Origin: Litorilinea aerophila
GTDB lineage: Bacteria; Chloroflexota; Anaerolineae; Caldilineales; Caldilineaceae
DNA: 64,000 bases
Direction: 5' to 3'
Assembly: GCF_006569185.2 (NCBI RefSeq)
Contig: NZ_VIGC02000024.1
Span: 1-64,000 of the forward strand
Under the pieces are notes generated by a model. The model had not been told where the DNA came from and ran no database searches. It saw nothing but the letters and a program-made list of their open reading frames with translations. Made by a program: the position numbers and the translations under genes. Within the stretch, counting starts at the first letter, position 1; each line of letters starts with the position of its first letter. Below, in pieces: positions 27,842-37,353 of this stretch.

Positions 27842-29221
27842 ATGAAGAATCGCCATCGCCTGACCCGACGGGACTTTCTGCGGAACCTGACCGTAGCCAC
27901 CGCCGGCGTGGTTGGCCTGGCCGCCTGCGCGCCGGCCGCAGCGCCCCAGGCGGGCCAGAGTACAGGCGGAGAGGAGACCAGCCAGGCCAGCGCCGAACCC
28001 ATCACCATCACCTTCATCGTGGACACCATCAACGAGGGCCACGTCCAGGTGCGCAACAAGTGGGCCCAGGAGTTCATGGAGGCCCATCCCAACGTGAAGG
28101 TCGATCACCAGCCCATCCCTCAAGACTACACCACCAAGATCCAGACCCTCTTCGCCGCCGGCACCCCGGCCGATGTCTACCGCTACCTGCAGGAGGTCAC
28201 GCCCATCATCACCGTGGCCGAGAAGAACATGCACCTGCAGTTGGATGACTACATCGCCCGGGACAACTACGACCTGAGCGACTTCCGGCCGGATGCGGTG
28301 GAGCTCTATCGCTGGGAAGGCAAGACCTATGCCCTACCCCGGGACTACGGCAACCAGAACCTCTTCTACAACCTGGACCTGCTGGAAGAGGCCGGCATCG
28401 AGCCGCCGCCTGCCGACTGGGAAGACAAGACCTTCACCTTCGAGGTCTTCCTGGATATGGCCCAGCGGCTCACCAAGCGCAGCGGCGATCGCACCGAGCA
28501 ATGGGGCTTCCTGGTGAACCGGGGCCAGCGCCCCTGGGCATCCTGGCTCTACTGCAACGGCGGCGCGCTGGTCCACAAGGACGAACGGGGCGTGGCCACC
28601 GACTGCGCCCTGACGGACGAGGCCTCCGTGGAGGCGTTGCAGTTCCTGCAGGACCTGATGTACAAGTACGAAGTCGCACCCCGGCCGGATCTGGAATCGG
28701 AGTTGGGTGGCTTCGACCTCTTCGCCACCGGCCGGGTGGGCATCATGCTCACCAACCCCTCTGCGGTCAATCTCTTCCGCACCATCGAGACCTTCCGCTG
28801 GGACGTGGCCACCCTGCCCCTGGGCAAGGCCGAACGCCGGGGCACGGGCGGTGGTGGAACGGGCTGGGCCGGCGCCGCCGCCACCAAACACCCCGACGTG
28901 GTCTGGGAATTCCTGAAGCACATCTCCAGCCCGGAAGCCGAGCTGGACGAGGTCTCTGTGGGCGCGACCACGCCTTCCCGCCTTTCGGTGGTCCTGTCGG
29001 ATGCGTTCCTGGATCCGGAGAAGCCGCCCAAGAATGCCCGGGCCTTCGCCCAGGCCCAGGAGTACGTGGTGCGGGATCCGGTTCACGTCCTCTGGCCGGA
29101 GATCACCCAGCGCATCTACAACCCCAAGATGGACCTGCTCTGGAGCGGCACCAACGACGCAGCTACCGTGGCCCAGATGATCAAGGAGGAGGCGGATCCC
29201 CTCTTCGCCCGCTCTTCCTGA
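27842..29221 (+). CDS. Sugar-binding lipoprotein with Tat signal
   Basis: A 459-residue family 1 solute-binding protein. ATG 27842 follows AAGGAGG closely; an in-frame upstream start at 27794 lacks such a site. The N terminus carries a twin-arginine motif (TRRDFLRNLT) and a lipobox (GLAAC), so the protein is predicted to be exported folded and then lipid-anchored. Later segments are typical (KWAQEFMEAHPNVKVDHQP, YALPRDYGNQNLFYNLDLLE). It is the third gene of the importer operon. The sulfatase gene 184 bases downstream hints at a sulfated ligand, which is inference. Confidence 0.93.
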   Translation: MKNRHRLTRRDFLRNLTVATAGVVGLAACAPAAAPQAGQSTGGEETSQASAEPITITFIVDTINEGHVQVRNKWAQEFMEAHPNVKVDHQPIPQDYTTKIQTLFAAGTPADVYRYLQEVTPIITVAEKNMHLQLDDYIARDNYDLSDFRPDAVELYRWEGKTYALPRDYGNQNLFYNLDLLEEAGIEPPPADWEDKTFTFEVFLDMAQRLTKRSGDRTEQWGFLVNRGQRPWASWLYCNGGALVHKDERGVATDCALTDEASVEALQFLQDLMYKYEVAPRPDLESELGGFDLFATGRVGIMLTNPSAVNLFRTIETFRWDVATLPLGKAERRGTGGGGTGWAGAAATKHPDVVWEFLKHISSPEAELDEVSVGATTPSRLSVVLSDAFLDPEKPPKNARAFAQAQEYVVRDPVHVLWPEITQRIYNPKMDLLWSGTNDAATVAQMIKEEADPLFARSS

Positions 29222-29405
29222 GGCAAGCCCAGGGGCGAGCCAGGATCCTGGCCCATCCGGAAAGGGAATACGGGTGCGAAGGGCGCAGCATCGTCTGTGT
29301 CCCTCGCACCCGGTTGTTTTTCCATCTTCCCCATCCCGTGTATCATCTTGACTATCGACATCCATTTCCTGCGCCTTTCTTCCAGACAGCCTGAAAGGTA
29401 CCACC

Positions 29406-30779
29406 ATGTCCAAATCCCGTTCCGACCGACCCAACGTCATCGTCTTCTTCACCGACCAGCAGCGCTGGGACACCACCGGCATCCACGGCAACCCCCTGGG
29501 CCTGACGCCCAACTTCGACCGCATGGCCCAGCGGGGCACCCACGTCCACTACGCGTTTACCTGCCAGCCGGTCTGCGGCCCGGCCCGCTCCTGCCTGCAG
29601 ACGGGCATGTACGCCACCAACACCGGCGTCTTCCACAACGGCGTCCCCCTGGCCCAGGATGCGGTGACCCTGGCCAAGTGTTTTGGCCAGGCCGGCTACG
29701 CCACCGGCTACATCGGCAAGTGGCACCTGGGCAGCCGGGATCCAGTGCCGCCGGAGGAGCGAGGCGGCTACGACTACTGGCTGGCGGCCAACCTGCTGGA
29801 GTTCACCTCCGATGCCTACGACACGGTGCTCTTCGACAACGAGGGCCACCCGGTCAAGCTGCCCGGCTACCGGGTGGACGCGCTCACCGACGCCGCCATC
29901 CGCTACATCGACGCCCACCAGGAGGAGCCCTTCTTCCTCTTCATCTCCTACCTGGAGCCCCACCACCAGAATCACGTGGACGACTACCCGCCGCCCGACG
30001 GCTACCGGGAGATGTACACCGGCCGTTGGACACCGCCGGACCTGGCCGCGCTGGGGGGCTCGTCGGCCCAGCATCTGGGCGGCTACTACGGCATGGTCAA
30101 GCGCCTGGACGAAGCCCTGGGCCGGCTCCTGGACGCGCTCAAGAGCCTGGATCTCTCCGACCAGACCATCGTCCTCTTCACTTCGGACCACGGCAACCAC
30201 TTCAAGACCCGCAACGCCGAGTACAAGCGATCCTGCCACGAGAGCGCCATCCGGGTGCCCACGGCGCTCTGTGGCCCGGGCTTTGACGGCGGCGGACGCA
30301 TCCACCAGCTGGTTAGCCTGGTGGACCTGCCGCCCACCCTGTTGGACGCGGCCGGCCTGCCCATCCCCGAGACCATGGAGGGGCGTTCCATCCTGCCCCT
30401 GCTGCGGGGCCAGGCGGCCGACTGGCCCCAGGAAGTCTTCATCCAGATCAGCGAGTCCCAGGTGGGGCGGGCGCTGCGCACCCACCGCTGGAAGTATGGG
30501 GTGGACGCACCGGACAAGCACGGCAGCCGGGACCCGGGCTCGGAGCGCTACGTGGAGCAGTACCTCTACGACCTGGAATCGGATCCCTACGAGCTGGTCA
30601 ACCTGGTGGAGCTGGACGCCTTCGACGCGGTCAAGGCCGAACTGCGGGAGCGGCTCATCCGGCGCATGGTGGAAGCCGGCGAGCCGGCGCCGGTCATCGA
30701 GCCGGCATCCAGCCAGCCCAGCGGCCAGCGTCGCCCCTCGATTGCCCAGGTGCGGGAGTGGCACTTTCGCAAGGCGTGA
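29406..30779 (+). CDS. Type I sulfatase, predicted cytoplasmic
   Basis: A 457-residue arylsulfatase-superfamily hydrolase that would remove sulfate esters from sugars or aromatics. The CxPxR motif is CGPAR (Cys57 to Arg61), where the Cys must be converted to formylglycine by a maturase not encoded here. Metal ligands are apparent in VIVFFTDQQRWD and in LFTSDHGNHF. The C-terminal segment YDLESDPYELVNLVE is typical of this family. No signal peptide is present, so it should act on substrates already imported, in line with the sugar importer encoded upstream. Confidence 0.93.
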   Translation: MSKSRSDRPNVIVFFTDQQRWDTTGIHGNPLGLTPNFDRMAQRGTHVHYAFTCQPVCGPARSCLQTGMYATNTGVFHNGVPLAQDAVTLAKCFGQAGYATGYIGKWHLGSRDPVPPEERGGYDYWLAANLLEFTSDAYDTVLFDNEGHPVKLPGYRVDALTDAAIRYIDAHQEEPFFLFISYLEPHHQNHVDDYPPPDGYREMYTGRWTPPDLAALGGSSAQHLGGYYGMVKRLDEALGRLLDALKSLDLSDQTIVLFTSDHGNHFKTRNAEYKRSCHESAIRVPTALCGPGFDGGGRIHQLVSLVDLPPTLLDAAGLPIPETMEGRSILPLLRGQAADWPQEVFIQISESQVGRALRTHRWKYGVDAPDKHGSRDPGSERYVEQYLYDLESDPYELVNLVELDAFDAVKAELRERLIRRMVEAGEPAPVIEPASSQPSGQRRPSIAQVREWHFRKA

Positions 30780-30882
30780 AAGCTCCCACTGTCCTCCGGC
30801 CAATGGGAACCCCATACGCGAGGCGGCCCTCGCCGTAGACCTGTAGCCGCGGGTATCTTCCCGCCGCAACCGGTATCCAGCT

Positions 30883-30919
30883 AATAAAAGCCCCTCCCCG
30901 GCGTCCGCGGGAGGGGCTT
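30883..30919 (-). terminator. Rho-independent terminator of the LacI gene
   Basis: An 11-base stem (AAGCCCCTCCC at 30888-30898 against GGGAGGGGCTT at 30909-30919) with a 10-base loop. Reading the minus strand it is followed by TTTTATTA. It lies 26 bases past the LacI stop codon and may also slow plus-strand transcription from the sulfatase gene. Confidence 0.85.
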
Positions 30920-30944
30920 GGTTGTGGTATGGATGGAGTGGAGT

Positions 30945-31970
30945 TCAGGCGGACGGGCTGGCGCAGGACTCCCGCACGATCAGCTCCCCGTAGACAATGC
31001 TTTTGACCGGAATTTCGTTCTGGCCCTGGATGAGCCGGTGCAGCTTTTGCATGGCCAGGATACCCATTTCCTGTTTGGGAATGCGGAAGGTGGTGAGGGG
31101 CGGGCGGGTGAAGGCACTGTCCCGCACGTCGTCGATGCTGACGATGGAGATGTCCTGGGGGATATGCAACCCGGCCTCTCGGATGGCCTCCATGGCGCCA
31201 AAGGCAGTCTTGTCGCTGATGGCCACCACCGCGCTGGGGCGCCTCTCCTGGGCCAGGATCTCCTTCATCTGGAGGTAGCCCTTCTGGGGGTGGCCTGAAG
31301 TGGGATAGGGCATCCACTCGGGTGGGATGAGCAGGCCGGCCTCCCCGGCGGCTGCCCACACCCCCCGCAGGCGATCCACCAGGCTGCTGTACTTGACCGG
31401 CCCCCGCAACACCCCGATTTCCCGGTGTCCCAGCTCCAGCAGGTGGCGGGTGACGGTGTAGCCCGCGGTGAAATTGTCGCCCAGGACGCAGGGCAGCTGA
31501 TGCCCCTCAATGTGGTTTTCGATCAGCACCAGGGGCAGCTCGGCCGACTCCAGCTGAACCACCATGTCTGGCGTGATGTCGCCATCATTGGCAATCACCA
31601 GCCCCTGGACTTTGCTGGCCAGCTGGCTCTGAATGGCATCCAACCCTTCGTGGGCGCGATCAAACATGTGCAGAAGCACGTGATAGCCCAGCCGCTGCGC
31701 CTCCGCCTGGAATCCCCGAATGATGTCCCCGTAGAAGATATCCAGCAACACCGGCATGGAGCTCTGCTCGATGAGGAGCCCGATGGTCTGGCTGTTGCCG
31801 TTCTGGCTCTGGGGCGAGGGCTGATAGCCCAGGCGCAGCGCCTCGGCCCGCACCCGCTCCCGGGTTTCAGCCGAGATGCCAGGCCGGTTGTTCAGGACCA
31901 GCGAGACCGTAGAGATGGAGACGTTGGCGGCTTCGGCAATATCGCGTAGACTTGGCTTCTGTTTTCCCAC
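30945..31970 (-). CDS. LacI-family transcriptional regulator
   Basis: A 341-residue repressor. The N-terminal helix-turn-helix and hinge are SLRDIAEAANVSISTVSLVLNNRPGIS, followed by a periplasmic-binding-protein-like effector domain (TIGLLIEQSSMPVLLDIFYG, GLVIANDGDITPDMV, SIVSIDDVRDSAFTRPPLTT). It is divergent from the oligosaccharide importer operon and its start lies 22 bases from an 18-base perfect palindrome. It probably represses that operon and itself until an arabino-oligosaccharide or a breakdown product binds. The ligand is inference from the GH51 genes downstream. Confidence 0.94.
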   Translation of the reverse strand: MGKQKPSLRDIAEAANVSISTVSLVLNNRPGISAETRERVRAEALRLGYQPSPQSQNGNSQTIGLLIEQSSMPVLLDIFYGDIIRGFQAEAQRLGYHVLLHMFDRAHEGLDAIQSQLASKVQGLVIANDGDITPDMVVQLESAELPLVLIENHIEGHQLPCVLGDNFTAGYTVTRHLLELGHREIGVLRGPVKYSSLVDRLRGVWAAAGEAGLLIPPEWMPYPTSGHPQKGYLQMKEILAQERRPSAVVAISDKTAFGAMEAIREAGLHIPQDISIVSIDDVRDSAFTRPPLTTFRIPKQEMGILAMQKLHRLIQGQNEIPVKSIVYGELIVRESCASPSA

Positions 31971-31991
31971 GGACTTCCCTCGACGGTTTAG

Positions 31992-32009
31992 TAAATTTTA
32001 TAAAATTTA
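31992..32009. promoter_or_regulatory. 18-bp perfect palindrome, probable LacI operator
   Basis: TAAATTTTATAAAATTTA is fully self-complementary and sits 22 bases upstream of the LacI start. It overlaps an AT-rich sequence able to serve as the lacI-type -10 region. The 373-base gap also contains the promoter and second palindrome listed next, and no gene. Confidence 0.6.
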
Positions 32010-32021
32010 GGCGTAGTTCAC

Positions 32022-32050
32022 TTGACAATTTGAGTAAATTTTAGTACGAT
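32022..32050 (+). promoter_or_regulatory. Promoter of the oligosaccharide importer operon
   Basis: Perfect TTGACA (32022-32027), a 17-base spacer and TACGAT (32045-32050). The spacer contains AGTAAATTTTA (32033-32043), an exact copy of 31990-32000 at the edge of the adjacent palindrome, so the repressor may contact both. The leader to the binding-protein ATG would be about 290 nt. Confidence 0.65.
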
Positions 32051-32222
32051 TATAACAGCCGTTCACTTTCCCGCCAAATGCTTCACCGATTTCTGCCCTG
32101 CCCGTCAGCGGAAGGACGGCCATTTCCGAACTTGAACCTGCAGTGACATCCCATAAGAATATTTCACTTTAGCACATCCCACCCTGGAATGCCAATTGGG
32201 CGCGGTTTGCGGGTCATTGGCA

Positions 32223-32234
32223 TAAAACGTTTTA
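32223..32234. promoter_or_regulatory. 12-bp palindrome TAAAACGTTTTA, second candidate operator
   Basis: A perfect palindrome with the central CG typical of LacI-family sites, inside the long leader of the importer operon. Its sequence differs from the palindrome at 31992, so it may serve a different LacI-family protein. GTTCACT (32016, 32061) and its complement AGTGAAC (32324) also recur in this gap. Confidence 0.5.
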
Positions 32235-32343
32235 GTGAGCCGCTTTCAGCCTGTGCACCCCTCGGTCCAGTTTTGTGGTCGTTGTCTTACGGTTCCGCTC
32301 CGATTCAATTTATTGAATGCATTAGTGAACGCAGGAGAGACAT

Positions 32344-34326
32344 ATGCAACCCTACAAGTACTCCAGACGCGCTTTTCTGGCCCAACTGGGGCTCGTCACC
32401 GCAGGGGGCGTATTGGCCGCCTGTGCCCAGCCGGCCGCCGGCCCAGCCGCCACCACCGGTCAGCAGGCTGCCCCCGCGGCCGGCGCGGGGGCAGCGGAGG
32501 TGGCGCCCGGCGTTCCCCGTACCGAAACCCTCATCCTGGAGAACCCCACCGGCCGGGTGGTGCCTGCTGATGACTTCAACCGGTGGCGCCCCGGGATCCA
32601 GAGCGCTTCCACCGGCCTGCAGCAGCTGGCCCTGGATGCCCTCTGGTACATCGACCCGGACGCGGGTATCGACGGCGTGTGGGACAACTCCCTGGCCGCG
32701 GAGAAGCCCATCTACAACGAGGATTTCACCCAGATGACCGTGAAGCTCCGCCAGGGCATCTACTGGAGCGACGGGGTGGAGTTCACCGCGGATGACCTCA
32801 TCTACACGGTGGACATTCAAAAGAACACGCCGGGCCTGGCCTACTCCGGCCAGTTTGCCAAGTATGTGGACCACATGGAGAAGCCCGACGACTACACGGT
32901 GGTTTTCCACCTCACCGAGCCCAACTCCCGCTTCCACGGGCTCTTCACCGTCCGCTGGAGCGCCTGCTTCATGATGCCCAAGCACATCTTCGAGCAGCAG
33001 GAAGACGTGGTGGCCTTCACCTTCAACCCGCCGGTCAGCCTGGGCCCGTACGTCCTCAAGGACTTCGACCCCAACGGCAACTGGTACCTCTGGGAGCGGC
33101 GGGAGGACTGGGAGCGCACCACCCTGGCCCGCTTTGGCATGCCGGCGCCCAAATATGCCATGTACGTGGCCCCCGGCCCCAGCGACAAGAAGGTCATGGG
33201 GCAGACCAGCCACGACCTGGACGTGATCCACGACATCGCGCCCGAGGGGATGATCACCCTGGCCCGTACCAACCCCACCTCTCGCGGTTGGTTCAAGTCC
33301 TTCCCCTGGGCACACCCGGATCCCACCCTGCCCTCGGTGATCTACAACAACGAGAAGCCCGGCCTGAACAACCGGGATGTCCGTTGGGCGTTGACCCTGG
33401 CCATCGACATCGTGCGGGTGGCCATGGCCTCCTATCGGGGTGCCGCCACCATCTCGGCCATCCACGTGCCGCCCACCGGCCTCTATCCCCAGTACTACTT
33501 CGACCCACTCCAGGACTGGCTGCACGACTTTACCCTGGACATCGGCGGGGAGGCCTACAAGCCCTACGACCCCGATGCCAGCCTGCGCATCGCCGATGAG
33601 GCCCGCAAAGCCCTGGGCGACATGGTGCCCACCGACGTCAACGAGATCCGCAAGGCCATCGGCTACGGCTGGTGGAAGTATGACCTGGACGCGGCGGAAC
33701 GGCTCATGCTCCAGGCGGGCTGCAGCCGGGATGCCAACGGCATGTGGCTGTTACCCAACGGCGAACCCTTCAAGATCGCGTTGCTGGCGGAAGGCGAAAC
33801 CCGGCCGGTCATGAACCGGGGCGCGGCCATGATCGTGGAAAATTGGAAGGAATTCGGGATCGACGCCAGCCTGGATGTGCGCGATAATGCTTCGCGAGCC
33901 CGCCTGGCCCTGCTGGGCGAGTTCGATGCCGAGTTCGGCTGGACCATCGAGACCTGGGGCGGCCATCCCGATCTCTTCTTCTTCCTGGAGTCCTGGCACT
34001 CGGACTTCTACCGCCCGACCGGCGAAAATGCGGTGGGCCGTAACCGCATGCGCTGGAAGCATCCAGAGTTGGATCGCATCATCGAGGCCATCCAACGCCT
34101 GGACTTCGACGACCCCAAGGGGATCGAACTGGGCCAGGAGTTCATCAAGCTGGCGGCCCACGAGATGCCCATCACGCCCATCATGTCCTACAACGTCTTC
34201 TCCGTCTGCGACGAGTACTACTGGGAAGGGTTCCCCACGGCCGAGAACCCCTACACCAATCCGGTGGCCAACTGGGCCAACACCAAGTACATGTTCGTGA
34301 AGATTCGGCCTAAGCAGCAGGCATGA
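32344..34326 (+). CDS. Family 5 (oligopeptide-type) solute-binding lipoprotein
   Basis: A 660-residue extracellular binding protein of the OppA/DppA family, which includes oligosaccharide binders. AGGAGAG precedes the ATG. The Tat motif SRRAFLAQLG and lipobox GVLAAC give export and lipid anchoring. An Ala/Pro-rich linker leads into MTVKLRQGIYWSDGVEFTADD, the family signature, and VRWALTLAIDIVRVAM. The context (LacI regulator, oligopeptide-type permeases and ATPases, two arabinofuranosidases) suggests the ligand is an arabinose-containing oligosaccharide rather than a peptide. Confidence 0.92.
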   Translation: MQPYKYSRRAFLAQLGLVTAGGVLAACAQPAAGPAATTGQQAAPAAGAGAAEVAPGVPRTETLILENPTGRVVPADDFNRWRPGIQSASTGLQQLALDALWYIDPDAGIDGVWDNSLAAEKPIYNEDFTQMTVKLRQGIYWSDGVEFTADDLIYTVDIQKNTPGLAYSGQFAKYVDHMEKPDDYTVVFHLTEPNSRFHGLFTVRWSACFMMPKHIFEQQEDVVAFTFNPPVSLGPYVLKDFDPNGNWYLWERREDWERTTLARFGMPAPKYAMYVAPGPSDKKVMGQTSHDLDVIHDIAPEGMITLARTNPTSRGWFKSFPWAHPDPTLPSVIYNNEKPGLNNRDVRWALTLAIDIVRVAMASYRGAATISAIHVPPTGLYPQYYFDPLQDWLHDFTLDIGGEAYKPYDPDASLRIADEARKALGDMVPTDVNEIRKAIGYGWWKYDLDAAERLMLQAGCSRDANGMWLLPNGEPFKIALLAEGETRPVMNRGAAMIVENWKEFGIDASLDVRDNASRARLALLGEFDAEFGWTIETWGGHPDLFFFLESWHSDFYRPTGENAVGRNRMRWKHPELDRIIEAIQRLDFDDPKGIELGQEFIKLAAHEMPITPIMSYNVFSVCDEYYWEGFPTAENPYTNPVANWANTKYMFVKIRPKQQA

Positions 34327-34335
34327 TGAGATGTA

Positions 34336-34459
34336 GGTGACTGGGTGATTAGGGTATTGGGTGATTGGGTGGCAAGGGGGCGCGTTCCTGCAACGCTTCC
34401 CCCAATCACCTGATCACCCAATTGCCCAATCCCCCAGCCACCCACCCCCTTGCCATAAA
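34336..34459. repeat. Repeat-rich intergenic inverted structure
   Basis: GGGTGATTGGG-type units in the left part (34336-34380) are complementary to CCCAATCACC, ATCACCCAATTGCCCAATC and CCACCC units in the right part (34391-34452). TGGCAAGGGGG at 34370-34380 pairs with CCCCCTTGCCA at about 34445. The transcript could fold into a long hairpin between the binding-protein gene and the first permease gene and reduce downstream expression. Confidence 0.6.
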
Positions 34460-34474
34460 TCCGGAGAACGTACG

Positions 34475-35485
34475 GTGCGGAAATTCATTCTGGGCTATCT
34501 GTTGCCCCGTATCGGTCAGTATTTCATGGTCATCTTTCTTGGGGTGACCCTGACGTTCATCATCCCCCGTTTTTCCCCCAACGACCCGGTGGAGCGCCAG
34601 GTGAGCCAGATCATGATGAGCGGCTCCCAGGTCAGCCCGGAGGCCATCGAACATCTGCGGGAAGCGCTCACCGAGATGTACGGCCTGTCTGGCAGTCCGT
34701 GGCAACAGTACTGGGCCTTCTGGGGGCGCCTCCTGCGGGGGGACCTGGGGCCTTCCCTCTCCACCTTTCCCACCCCGGTCACCAAGCTGATTGCCGACGC
34801 CATGCCCTGGACCCTGGGCCTGCTGCTGACGGCGGTCCTCATCTCGTGGCTGTTGGGCAACCTGCTGGGGGGGCTGGCCGGCTACTATACCGAGAGCCGG
34901 ATCATGCGGGCCATTGACGTCCTCAGCCAGGCCGTCCGCCCCATCCCCTACTACATCATGGCCCTGGTGTTGCTGGCCGTCTTCGCCTACTATATTCCCC
35001 TCTTTCCCTTCAGCGGCGCTTACCCGCCGGGTACCCATGTGGAGTGGAGCCTCAGTTTCATCCTGACCGTGGTGCGACATTCCATTCTGCCGGCCCTGAG
35101 CCTGATTCTGGTTGGGATCGGCGGCTGGTTTATCGGCATGCGCGCCCTGGCCTCCAACATCGTTTCGGAAGACTACGTCGTCTACGTGGAAAATGCCGGC
35201 CTCCCGGAACGGACCATCGTCTTCAACTACGTCATCCGCAACGCGCTCCTGCCCCAAATCACCGGGCTGGCCCTCCAGCTGGGCCTGATCTTCAACGGCG
35301 CGCTGATCATGGAGGTGGTCTTCGGCTATCCGGGCATGGGGACGTTGACCCTCCAGGCGGTGATGGCCAACGACTACACCCTGATCATGGGCATCACCAT
35401 TTTCTCCATCATCGGTGTGGCCACCTCGGTGTTGATCCTGGACCTGATCTACCCCCTCTTCGACCCACGGGTGCGCCATCAGTGA
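34475..35485 (+). CDS. Oligopeptide-type ABC permease (DppB/OppB family)
   Basis: A 336-residue inner-membrane permease. GTG 34475 is chosen because GGAGA (34463-34467) precedes it; the frame is open from 34361, but that part overlaps the intergenic repeat. It starts with [20 protein letters not shown] and has about six helices. The DppB-like core shows [18 protein letters not shown] and [22 protein letters not shown]. It forms the transmembrane channel with the subunit encoded next. Confidence 0.93.
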   Translation: MRKFILGYLLPRIGQYFMVIFLGVTLTFIIPRFSPNDPVERQVSQIMMSGSQVSPEAIEHLREALTEMYGLSGSPWQQYWAFWGRLLRGDLGPSLSTFPTPVTKLIADAMPWTLGLLLTAVLISWLLGNLLGGLAGYYTESRIMRAIDVLSQAVRPIPYYIMALVLLAVFAYYIPLFPFSGAYPPGTHVEWSLSFILTVVRHSILPALSLILVGIGGWFIGMRALASNIVSEDYVVYVENAGLPERTIVFNYVIRNALLPQITGLALQLGLIFNGALIMEVVFGYPGMGTLTLQAVMANDYTLIMGITIFSIIGVATSVLILDLIYPLFDPRVRHQ

Positions 35486-35499
35486 AGGCAGCTTTGCAT

Positions 35500-36357
35500 A
35501 TGTTTACGACATTGCGGGATTTACTGAAGTATGACGGCCGCTTTCGCATCGCCTTTATTTTTCTGCTGGCCGTCCTCTGCCTGGCCCTGCTGACGCTGGT
35601 TTCCCCCTACGATCCCAGCCGGACGTACCTGGTGCCCCCGGACATGCCCCCGTCCCTGGAATATCCCTTCGGCACCAACTCCCGCGGCCAGGACATCTTC
35701 TGGTGGATGGCCTTTGCCGTTCGCAATTCGTTGTTGTTGGGCCTCTTGACCGCCGCCGTCTCCCGGGTCATCGCGGTCCTGGTCGGGCTGACGGCCGGCT
35801 ACCGGGGCGGCATGGCCGATCGGCTGCTCATGTCCATCAACGACAGCTTTGTGGTCATGCCGGTGCTTCCCATCCTGATCCTGCTCAGTTTTCTGATGCG
35901 GGGCCAGCTCAACCTGGTGATGTTGGGCGTCCTCATGGGCGTGTTCGGCTGGCCGTGGGATGCCCGCCTGATCCGGGCCCAGGTGCTGAGCCTGAAGGAA
36001 CGGCCCTTCACCCAGACGGCCGTCTACTCCGGCACCAACGCCTTTTGGATCACCATCCACGAGCACCTGCCCTTTGTGCTGCCGGTGGTCTTCGCCACCA
36101 CCATCAACAACCTCATCTGGGCCATCGGCATGGAGGTCACCCTCAGCGTCCTCGGCCTGTCCGATGTGACTTTGCCCACCATCGGCACCACCATCTTCTG
36201 GGCCAACCAGCACCAGGCCCTGGTCTTCGGCGCCTGGTGGTGGCTGGCGGCGCCGGTGTTGGTGGCCATCATCCTTTTCCTGGGGCTCTACCTCTTCTTC
36301 TCCAGCGTCAACGAATACATCGACCCGCGCACCCGGCTCAGGCTGATTGGAGGCTGA
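35500..36357 (+). CDS. Oligopeptide-type ABC permease (DppC/OppC family)
   Basis: A 285-residue permease partner. ATG 35500 follows the DppB-type stop by 14 bases; a GTG at 35482 overlapping that stop would add six residues. The N-terminal DppC motif [18 protein letters not shown] and the core [20 protein letters not shown] and [11 protein letters not shown] are visible, with about six helices. The open frame extends upstream to 35044, but that part is antiphase to the DppB gene and is ignored. Confidence 0.93.
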   Translation: MFTTLRDLLKYDGRFRIAFIFLLAVLCLALLTLVSPYDPSRTYLVPPDMPPSLEYPFGTNSRGQDIFWWMAFAVRNSLLLGLLTAAVSRVIAVLVGLTAGYRGGMADRLLMSINDSFVVMPVLPILILLSFLMRGQLNLVMLGVLMGVFGWPWDARLIRAQVLSLKERPFTQTAVYSGTNAFWITIHEHLPFVLPVVFATTINNLIWAIGMEVTLSVLGLSDVTLPTIGTTIFWANQHQALVFGAWWWLAAPVLVAIILFLGLYLFFSSVNEYIDPRTRLRLIGG

Positions 36358-36360
36358 ACC

Positions 36361-37353
36361 ATGACACCGCTGCTGGAAGTCGAAGACCTGCGGGCCTACT
36401 ATCGGACGGAAGTCTACGGCATCTCCCGGACCGTCCGGGCCGTGGATGGCGTCTCGTTTCAACTGGAACGGAACGAGATCTACGGCATCGCCGGGGAGTC
36501 GAGCTGTGGCAAGACGACCCTGATCAAGGTCATCTCCGGGACCATCAAGCCGCCCCTCCGGGTGGAGTCGGGCCGGGTCTGTTACCATTTTGAAGGCCGG
36601 GACGTGGACATCCTGCACACGGATCGGGATGAGCTCCGTACCCAGGTGCGCTGGAAGGAGATCTCCTACGTGATGCAGGGATCCATGAGCGTCCTCAACC
36701 CCGTCCGCCGCATCATTCGCACCTTCGAGGACATCGTGGGGACCCACCAGGGGATCCCCGACAGGCGGGCTTTCCTGGAGCACGTGCGAGAGCATGTCAA
36801 GACCCTGGGCCTGCCGCCGGACATCCTCAACCTCTATCCCCACCAGCTTTCGGGCGGCATGCGCCAGCGGGTGGCCATCGCCCTGGCCACCATCTTTCAT
36901 CCCAGCCTGATCATCGCAGACGAGCCCACCACTGCGTTGGATGTGGTGGTGCAGCGGGGCGTTTTGCAGATGCTCAAGGACATCCAGGCCGAAAGCGGCA
37001 ACACCGTCCTGCTGGTGACCCACGACCTGGCCGTCCATGCCAACGTGGCGGACCGGGTGGCGGTGATGTATGCGGGCCGGATTGTGGAAGAAGCGCCCAC
37101 CGAGGTGATCTTCGAGGCCCCCCGGCACCCCTACGCCCAGCACCTGATCCAATCCCTGCCCGTCATCGGCGACAAGTCCAGCAAGGGGAGCCTCAGCGGT
37201 GCGCCGCCCAACCTGGCCAACCCGCCCAGTGGCTGCCGCTTCCACCCCCGTTGCCCCCATGCCATGGACATCTGCCGCCAGCGGGTGCCGGAAATGCTCA
37301 CCGTGGGGCCGCGCCATCGGGTCGCCTGCCATCTCGTGGAGGAGGCCGCATGA
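36361..37353 (+). CDS. Oligopeptide-type ABC transporter ATPase (DppD/OppD family)
   Basis: A 330-residue cytoplasmic ATPase. Walker A is GESSCGKTT, the signature is LSGGMRQR, Walker B is [12 protein letters not shown], and the switch His is in [10 protein letters not shown]. The C-terminal oligopeptide extension has [12 protein letters not shown] and the cysteines of [18 protein letters not shown], which may bind an iron-sulfur cluster as in other members. GGAGG precedes the ATG. It pairs with the second ATPase, whose start overlaps its stop (ATGA). Confidence 0.95.
   Translation: MTPLLEVEDLRAYYRTEVYGISRTVRAVDGVSFQLERNEIYGIAGESSCGKTTLIKVISGTIKPPLRVESGRVCYHFEGRDVDILHTDRDELRTQVRWKEISYVMQGSMSVLNPVRRIIRTFEDIVGTHQGIPDRRAFLEHVREHVKTLGLPPDILNLYPHQLSGGMRQRVAIALATIFHPSLIIADEPTTALDVVVQRGVLQMLKDIQAESGNTVLLVTHDLAVHANVADRVAVMYAGRIVEEAPTEVIFEAPRHPYAQHLIQSLPVIGDKSSKGSLSGAPPNLANPPSGCRFHPRCPHAMDICRQRVPEMLTVGPRHRVACHLVEEAA

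Noticed and set aside
32189-32737. 182-codon open frame over the LacI leader and binding-protein start
   Set aside because: No ribosome site, no family match, and it covers the promoter leader and the 5' part of a well-supported gene in another frame.
35044-35499. Upstream extension of the DppC-type permease frame
   Set aside because: It is out of frame with, and inside, the DppB-type gene; family similarity begins only at about 35500.
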